This document shows positions 56,721-64,000 of a DNA stretch of 64,000 bases, piece after piece. The DNA is from Drechmeria coniospora (Eukaryota > Ascomycota > Sordariomycetes > Hypocreales > Ophiocordycipitaceae): contig NC_054389.1 in the NCBI RefSeq assembly GCF_001625195.1, forward strand, positions 1,984,001-2,048,000, written 5' to 3'. The notes under the pieces are model-generated. The model had not been told where the DNA came from. It saw only the letters and a list, made by a program, of their open reading frames with translations, and searched no databases. Positions within the stretch are counted from its first letter, which is position 1, and each line of letters opens with the position of its first letter. A program made the translations under genes and the position numbers.

Positions 56721-59700
56721 TATACGTGTACAGTATGCATTAATGCCTTCCGCTTGCTTCCATGGTTTCCATCGCTCTCCCGCCGCTCCTCAAGCAACTG
56801 CGACACGGTTGCGAGTACAAGCGAGTTAGTACCGCAAGTGTGCTAACTTGTGGACTGTAAGTCCTTGCTGTACTTGGTGTTGCGACTCGTAGGCGTAGGT
56901 CCCAATCGTGCAGTCTTTCAATCCCTGTAGGCGTCAGCACGAGGACTGAGCGTAAGTAGATGCGCTTGCGAGCCGATGCATTGAATGCACAAGTAGGATT
57001 GCAGGTGGTGCCGCTATCGCTCGGCCATCGGGCCATTGTCGGCAGAGCTCGTCCGTCTCCGGAAACCTGACGTGTCTTGGGTGGCAGAAGTCAACGGTGC
57101 AAAAGCCATGCATCCATCCACGATCTCGTATCCTTGTACAGTACGGAATACGGAGTAGATGAAGACGTAAACCCGTACAGTACGAACGGTTACCGCACTA
57201 AGTAAAACCTAGTAATACTGCAGGCGTGTTTGTACATGGAAGTATACGCGAGTGACGGTACGACCATGAAAGTACGTACATGCATGCAATGCTTGTACTT
57301 GTGGCAGTACGAGCTCTACAGTGCGGACAAGCCAGCACAAATACCGTACTTGTAATACCTGCAAGTTGTACTGTACTCGGTACTCCGCACCCGTATTGGG
57401 TGTTGCGATAGATATCCTTTCTCGCCCTGCAACCGTTCACGCTAGATCCTGAGAAAAAAAATTAAATACCCCTGCCGTATCTCGGCCTTATTTGGCCGGG
57501 GCCAGTTTTCTCTCACCTTGACACATGGCCATAGCGAGAGGGATATTTTCTCTGGCGACACTGGCGCGTCCAGCGCCCAGTCCCGTTACATAGGTGTACA
57601 GTACTTAAGTACATGTACTTGCAACGTACAAACGTCCTTTGGCGCCTGGCAGTTTGCTGGCTGACTGACCCCTGCGAACCTGAATGATTGTTTAATTGCG
57701 TGATTTCTCCCTCCGTGTCCAAGTACTGTACTTGCATGTATTACTCCATGTACAGTGTTCGTTGTGCTTGTACTGTACGTAATTAATTAGTTAGCAGACA
57801 CTCCGTACTTATTACCTACTCCGTACCTACTTACTTTGTGGTCACTTGCAGTACGGAGTTCTCGTGGACAATGAACCGATGTGCATGTCCAGTAAGTACT
57901 TGCTGTAACTACATGTACAAGCATCTGAAGGAGTCATTCTTGCCCACTCGCGCGCAAGTATTTACTCCGTACTCCGTACTTGCGTCCACATCCACAACTG
58001 CAGCACTTGATGCTCCGCAGTGAGCAGCTGCGACTTGCACCTGGCCGCTTCAACGTGCCAGTGCTACTTTGCTTGCGCCCCGACAGAGTTCTCGGGATAT
58101 GAATCTTCTCCACATCAAGCAAGACAAGAGCGGGCGGGTGGCGTTGGACTGCAGCGTAACCGATGCCAAACGGGTGGGCGGGCAAGCAAGCAAGCAGCAT
58201 GTCGGAGTTCGTCCGAGGTCGGCTCTGCGACGCCATCGGTTCCCGATCCTGACTCGCGGCACATCGGCCTGATCCAGAATGTGCAAGGACAAGTATTAAT
58301 ACTCGTACTATAGAGCAGATGATGCCCTTGCTCCAAGTTGAACTCGTACTTGCATCAAATCAATACGTGTACTGTACTGTACGTACATGTACTTCGTTGT
58401 ACTTACTCTGTTGGCGTCACTGAGAAAATTAAGCACCATGTGCATTCTGATCACTACCATCAACACCACGAGTTGTTGCACTCGTCCTCAGCACGCAGCT
58501 AAGGTACCTGTGAGCCGCCGCGACTACTCGCACGTGCTGCCTCGCCTGTTGCTCGGCTCGTCTTCGAACAAAGGTGCGAATGTAAGATGCTGCCTACATG
58601 GTTTGCACGGATAGCACGTGTGTGAAGTACTGCACACCTACAAGGACTCATAATGTGTACATGTACTTACCGTACTCCGTACTCTGGCTGCCGTTGCGGT
58701 TCGCGAGTTGTCCTTGCTGGCGTTTGTTGGCTTCGCACCAGCGATGAAAGCCAAATTTGGGGCTGGCTGGGGGCGTCGCCTAGTACCTACGTACTAGGTT
58801 CTACTGCACATGTACTGTACATGTACATGGCAGGACGGTCGTGCCAGCCCAAGTACAGCAAGTACTCGGTACGTGCACACCTACTAGTACAGCACATCAC
58901 AGTACATGCACACCCGCAAATACACCTGCGACGGCGGTACGGACACAGTTGTTCAATGACATCAGTGCTGCACGGCGGTGTATTTCGCATGTCCGTTAAC
59001 ATTCATGTGGCTGTGTAGGTACCTAGTACCTAGGTATGTGTGAATGCAAGTGCTGGTTGTGTGAGGTCGACGTCCGAGAACCCAGGCACGATGAGGAAGG
59101 GGAGTGAGACAATTGCCCCGATGATCTCGGCTCGGGGGTGTTGGCAGTTTCATCCACCCATCCGTCCATCTTCAAGTACTGTAGCCATCCATCCATCCAT
59201 CTCCATGATCTCATGTCTCATGGCGTCGGCTGGCCCTCCCCCCCACCGCTTCCCGTCCAGCACTTGTCGCACGGATGGACCTCTACAAGCACAAGTACTG
59301 TACATGTGCACTAAACTAGTACTAACTAGTATTAACATCTACGGCACACAACGAAGCGCCTTCAAGTATTCTCCGTGCTGAAAGTACAGGTAAGTGAAAG
59401 TAATGCAAGTTTACTGTACGGAGTACGAAGAACCTCGAACAATTCTAAATACAACGCATTAATAGTACAAATACTCTGTGCTCTGCCCACACCTACGTTG
59501 GTGCCATACAGTAGGCATTACGGAATATTCTCGCTGGGGTGCACGTGTTGTTGAGTATCGACTGTTTGAGCCCATATTACTCGTTCTCCAAGTCCTTGCG
59601 ATGGTGCGCCAAGTAATGCGCATGCAAGTAAGTACTGTAGAGCAACAAAGTACATGTACAGTACTCTGCACACTGTACTGTATTTTTTGGGTGTACAACT

Positions 59701-60249
59701 ACGGTACGGAGTACATGTGTACTAGAACGTAGTCCATATTACAGTACATCTCACACGAACATGTACAACTACCTAGAACTAGGCACGAGTACTGTATTTG
59801 TACTGAACGGTTTGTTTGTGGGTGGGAGGGGGCTGGATGGATCCTTCGGAGACGGCAATGTCTGGGTCACTCTCCACATGAGCCTCTCGCGAGTCCCGCT
59901 TTACTCCCCAGGCACGTTGTTGACTGCCGTCGGTGTAGCGGATACTGTTGTGGTTCTGGCCTCAAACGTCACATCTGGCGACGGCCGGCTAGGGCTCCGG
60001 GTCCGGACGGCTGGATTCAGCGCCGCCCGCCCAACGCATTTTCACCACCCGCCCAGCCCGCTGCCGTCGCCGACGCGGGCTGGCTCGCCTCTCACCCACA
60101 ATAAACAGCTACCCACACCACCCAGCCTTCCGATCATGCACAACGGCGGAGCATTGCCCTGTACTTTGTCATGCAAGCACATGCATCCCTTGACCTGTCG
60201 AGAAGCGCAAGTTCGTTGATCGCCCAGCCACATCGTCACGGGGAAGGGA

Positions 60250-60265
60250 GGGGGGGGGGGGGGGG
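60250..60265 (+). repeat. G16 homopolymer
   Basis: Sixteen consecutive G lie in intergenic DNA within a G-rich stretch. Length is uncertain for the usual technical reasons. Confidence 0.85.
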
Positions 60266-60289
60266 TGGGATGTGAGAAGCAGGACATGT

Positions 60290-61040
60290 GTCCGTATGTA
60301 ATATGTGCGTACCACGTAATGGCCGTACTGTACTTACGGAGTACAAGCAAGTATTAGTTGTAATTACAGCAAGTACAAGTACGTGTATGCGTCCTCACAA
60401 ACTTCATGTAGAACGGTACAAGTACATGTGCAGGTACGAAGTGAATGTACTGTACAGCAAGTACTCCGTACTCCGTACATGTATTACCTGTTGTAGTTGT
60501 ACAACTAAGTACCTGCTTGCACAGGACGCGCCTATCTACTGTGGGTGTAGAGTACGTAAGTAATTTGTATGTAGAGTACTCCGTACATGCTTGCTTAAAC
60601 GAGAATTGGTGCATTATTACGAGAGTGCTAATGCTCAAGTGTGTTTACCGTACTACTCGCATAACGCGAAGCGCACCTGTATCAGTGGTAGGTACCACGT
60701 AGTAGTTGCACTTATGTATGCGGGTGGGGACGAGACGTGCTCGACGACGGCAAAGAGCAAGGACAACGTACCGAACTACTCGTCATGGGACTGAGAAACA
60801 CGTGCACGCAAGTGCAATGCGATACAAGCAAGTCCAAGCATTATTACTGCACATGAACGGAGTGCTCCGTACTCCGTACTGTACTCTTATGCCGTACTTG
60901 TACGGAGTACAGTAATACATAATTTCTCCGTTGACATTACAATACTGAGTATTGATAATTAATACCCTCGGCTGTGACCGCCGCAATGGGTAGGGGTTGG
61001 CAAGTTTACAAGTACGGAATACTCCGTACACCTGTTGTAA
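60290..61040. repeat. GTAC-word cluster
   Basis: Dense GTAC words with overlapping GTACTCCGTAC copies near 60460-60480 and 60865-60880; non-periodic. Confidence 0.65.
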
Positions 61041-61317
61041 TTACACCTGCTTGTCTTTCCACCAAAGTAAAGTACACTTTTGGCAAGCGCAGGGCTCTTT
61101 CATGTCCTCGTGTCTCCGTTTAATCGTGACAAACTCAGCTGAGGGCAGTAAGTACAAGTAATAAGTACTACGAGACGAATCAATACTGGGAGATGGATAA
61201 ATGGGCAGGCAGCGTGTCCGATGTGAATGGAAATGTCGCAAACGGACAAGGATTCCTCGCTTGGCAACAACTGACCATCAAGCTTGGCTAAGCGACGAGC
61301 CAGTTACTGCCCCAATC

Positions 61318-61371
<54 letters not shown>
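61318..61371 (+). repeat. (CAGG)n microsatellite
   Basis: About 13 perfect CAGG units lie in intergenic DNA. Confidence 0.9.
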
Positions 61372-61372
<1 letters not shown>

Positions 61373-62347
61373 AAAGACAAAAGACAGATACTGTAGGCAG
61401 ACGAACAGTCAGCCAAGGCAATTCATGAGAGGCGCAAGACAAGTGCTTGGGCTGGCAGGCACTGGCATGAGCCATGACCGCAAATTGAAACAGGAAAATG
61501 AACGGCGCCCTCTCAGGACGGCATGAAGCCGAGCAAGGGCATGTACTTACTTGCTGCAAGCACTTGTACAATGCACTGTACTCCGTGCTTGTACACATAC
61601 ATGCAAGTACATGTACGTGTCCAAGTGTGTCCTGTAAATCTGGAAAGACGGATAGAGAAGGAGGAAAAATTCTTGGGTCAGGTGTCCAGGCGGTGAGGCA
61701 TCAATGTGCGCATAAACGACGCCATCAGGTATTATCCCTGACTCCGGACAAATCTCGGAACGCACTACCAGCATGACCCTACTAGTACGGCACACCGGCA
61801 GACACGGGCTTGTACGTTCACTCATGTGCAAGGGGAGTACTTGCATCTGCGCGATGCACCAAGTGCTGTTGGAGTACTCCGTACTTATTGCAGTATTACT
61901 TGCTTGCACTCTGTACAGTAATAGTGGTGCAGTGGTCGTACACACTTGTACAGAACAGTAAAGCACTTGTGCATGTACATGTAAGTGAGTGCTTATGTGC
62001 GAGCACTGATGTAATTACTTGTCCAAGCAGTCGTACGACAAAGTTCTCCGTACAATGTACTCCGTCCTCCGTCCTCCGTTCTGGTATCTGCTTTCTTTCG
62101 TACCCGTACTAGAGAATGAGCCATCTTGCCAAATGTACGATAGGCCCTGCTTGGCCTATGGCGCTAGGTTTATAGGCACGAATTAGACCTAGTGCACCAT
62201 AATCGGCACGCCGTCGGGTTGATGTATCACTTCCGTGACAGTGCGGAATTCCCACCACGGGACGCACTAACTTACCTGCGAACAATGTCCGTACCACTAG
62301 GAATCCGACATGCATAAGTACGAAGGTATCGACATGTGCGGAATACG

Positions 62348-62368
62348 GTACGGAGTAATACTCCGTAC
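62348..62368. repeat. 21-bp hairpin unit, identical to the copy at 1762-1782
   Basis: Arm GTACGGAGTA, spacer A, arm TACTCCGTAC. It is identical to the left-end copy over all 21 bases and lies in a GTAC-rich cluster. Confidence 0.9.
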
Positions 62369-64000
62369 TTGGTTGTACGTACATGTGCACCTACTACTTG
62401 GGCAAGTACTTGTACGACGAGTACGGGGCGACCTGTACATGTACTTGCAGTACCGATGCAATGAATGCGTACCTAGTTGTGTAACTGCATATACAGTAAA
62501 TGCCGTGAATGTGCATGTACTGTACGGAGTAGGGAAGGATACCAGCCATACTAGGCCCAGTTGGATTGCATTATTAATAATACCAAACACGCGCCAGATG
62601 TAGATGCACACCTACCGCAGCTGTGGAGGTGCTTGTATTTGAAGTAAGCAATACATGTGCATGTGCAGTGCATTTCGAGTTGGTTCGATACTAGGTACCC
62701 TTCAGTACAAGCTGGTGTTCTGCAAGTACTGTACGCAGTACGGAGTAGTTGTACATGTTCTTGTAGGCATTCCGTACGGAGTACTTACTTCGTGCCTAGG
62801 TTTGACATGTTCGCTACTTGTACACTGTACTTGTACAGTACGGAGAACGTCGTTGGATTGCCGTGTCGCACCACCAGAGCTCTAGCGGGCAAACTTGTAC
62901 GTGTACAGCTACACGTGCAGTATTCGGTCCAGGTTGTACGCATGGTTGCGTGCTCATCCCTGCGAAGAGGAAATTGCTTCGACCAAGGCTTGGCGAACGG
63001 CGCTTTGGACAGGAACGCCAAGTCATCATGGGGATGCCACAAGTTTTCGTGGCCTGCACAGAGGGCCAAGCGCACTTGCTTGTACACCTAGTACTCGGGC
63101 AGGCATGCTCAGGTACGGAGCACGTGTACGGAGTACGCCGTACAAGTACATGCACTTGTACAACTACTTACTGTACTTGCCGTAATTGTACTACGGAGTA
63201 CAGCAAGTAAGTACCTAGTACGGAGTGCATGTGCACGCATTCAGTAAGCTTCCAGAGCATTGAAGCCGACGAGGCGGCAGGGGGTTCTTTCGCGGGTGGA
63301 TTTTTGGCGCCCCTTTCATGAAATCGTTCGATGCAGTGTATTACTGAGTATTGCAGAGAGTACTTAGGGCAGAGGCTCCCATCTTCCTCTCGGCCACTGT
63401 CCGGTAACAACATTGCGCATGGCTGGCCGGTTGCACCGCCTCTGCGATAGGTATCCGGACTATTTCATACCAGTGGCACGAATGCTCCAGAAAACGGGCC
63501 ATGCTGCAAGCGAAATTGACAACTCCTTACGCGCAAGTACGTTCCTGGCACAGTACTGTACAAGTACTGTACTGTAAGCACTCCTACTTGTACGGAGTAG
63601 GTGTAAGTACAGCGATTGAGCATGACGTTCTTGTACGGCGAGTGCACGTTGCAGGCGGAGAGATGAGAGTAATACTCCGTGCTCCGTAATTGCTGGTGAC
63701 GAACTTGCACATGTAGGTCCGATTGCTGGGGAAGCTGATGGCAACGTCTTCTCCAAATCTACTCCGTACTATCCCCTCCCCCCCTCCCCCTCCTCGTGGC
63801 AGGGAACGACTCCACTGTTTTGGGGGAGGAGAGGTGGGGGCGGGCGCGGAAAAGCTTCTGGATTGACCGTGGAAGCTTTTGGTGTCTCCATTTCTCGGAG
63901 GCTGCAAAGGTCAGGTACATCGAATTCTGTACTCGTGCTGTCCGTTGGTATAAGTAGTACAGCAGAACAACATGTTGTCATATTATCCATCCCGGCACTC

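Larger units (their letters stand above)
50626..64000. other. Gene desert, mosaic of GTAC-rich clusters and GC-richer islands
   Basis: I find no supportable gene in these 13.4 kb. Clusters dense in GTAC words alternate with 200-500 bp islands of more ordinary composition (for example about 52660-53140, 55380-56100, 56280-56660, 59820-60290 and 63240-63530). The islands have open frames but none with domains, splice-consistent extension or good codon use. Microsatellites, a minisatellite and a G16 run also lie here. No telomere repeat is seen at the right end. Confidence 0.6.

Noticed and set aside
59761..60219. 152-codon plus frame in the desert
   Set aside because: It begins in GTAC words and ends in His/Pro/Thr low complexity; no conserved block was recognised.
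1762..62368. CRISPR-like array from the repeated 10-11 bp palindromes
   Set aside because: Spacing is irregular, both orientations are mixed, the words are too short, and the genome is eukaryotic.

Overview
This window looks like nuclear DNA of a filamentous ascomycete, most likely a hypocrealean Sordariomycete. Introns are short (about 50-120 bp), mostly GT-AG with CTAAC/CTGAC-type branch sites, coding exons are GC-rich, and the recognised proteins read as typical Pezizomycotina orthologues. The genus cannot be fixed from sequence alone. No tRNA, rRNA, CRISPR array or intact transposon was recognised.

Layout. Left block (1-31 kb): the 3' part of an uncharacterised Ser/Pro-rich coiled-coil protein (+); an L-2-hydroxyglutarate dehydrogenase-type flavoenzyme (+); a DUF2415/WD40-like protein (-); mitochondrial Hsp70 SSC1 (+); a doubtful small membrane protein (-); SRP68 (-); a large SNF2-RING ATPase of the RAD5/HLTF type (+); gamma-tubulin complex protein GCP2 (-); the 20S proteasome subunit alpha-5 PUP2 (+); and a four-exon Zn2Cys6 transcription factor (-). 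A gene-poor stretch (30.4-37.5 kb) holds only one candidate small secreted protein. Middle block (37.5-49.6 kb): RRP8 (+), DDI1 (-), NOG1 (+), Rab GDI (-) and mitoribosomal uL29m/MRPL4 (-). Right block (49.6-64 kb): one small cysteine-rich secreted-protein gene with an early in-frame stop, then about 13 kb in which I find no gene.

The recognised genes are housekeeping: protein import and folding, protein targeting, ribosome assembly, proteasome function and shuttling, vesicle traffic, microtubule nucleation. RRP8 and NOG1 both act in nucleolar 60S assembly, with MRPL4 nearby, but they lie in separate transcription units and no operon-like logic is implied.

The most unusual non-coding signal is a dispersed palindromic word family, GTACGGAGTAC and its complement GTACTCCGTAC, embedded in GTAC-rich intergenic DNA. 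It includes two identical 21-bp hairpin units about 60 kb apart, and I did not see a full copy in any coding exon. Gene-structure oddities are a GC-AG first intron in PUP2, a DDI1 start codon apparently split AT|G by an intron, and 25- and 28-nt exons in the GDI gene. The two candidate secreted-protein genes each carry a stop codon that interrupts an otherwise open frame.
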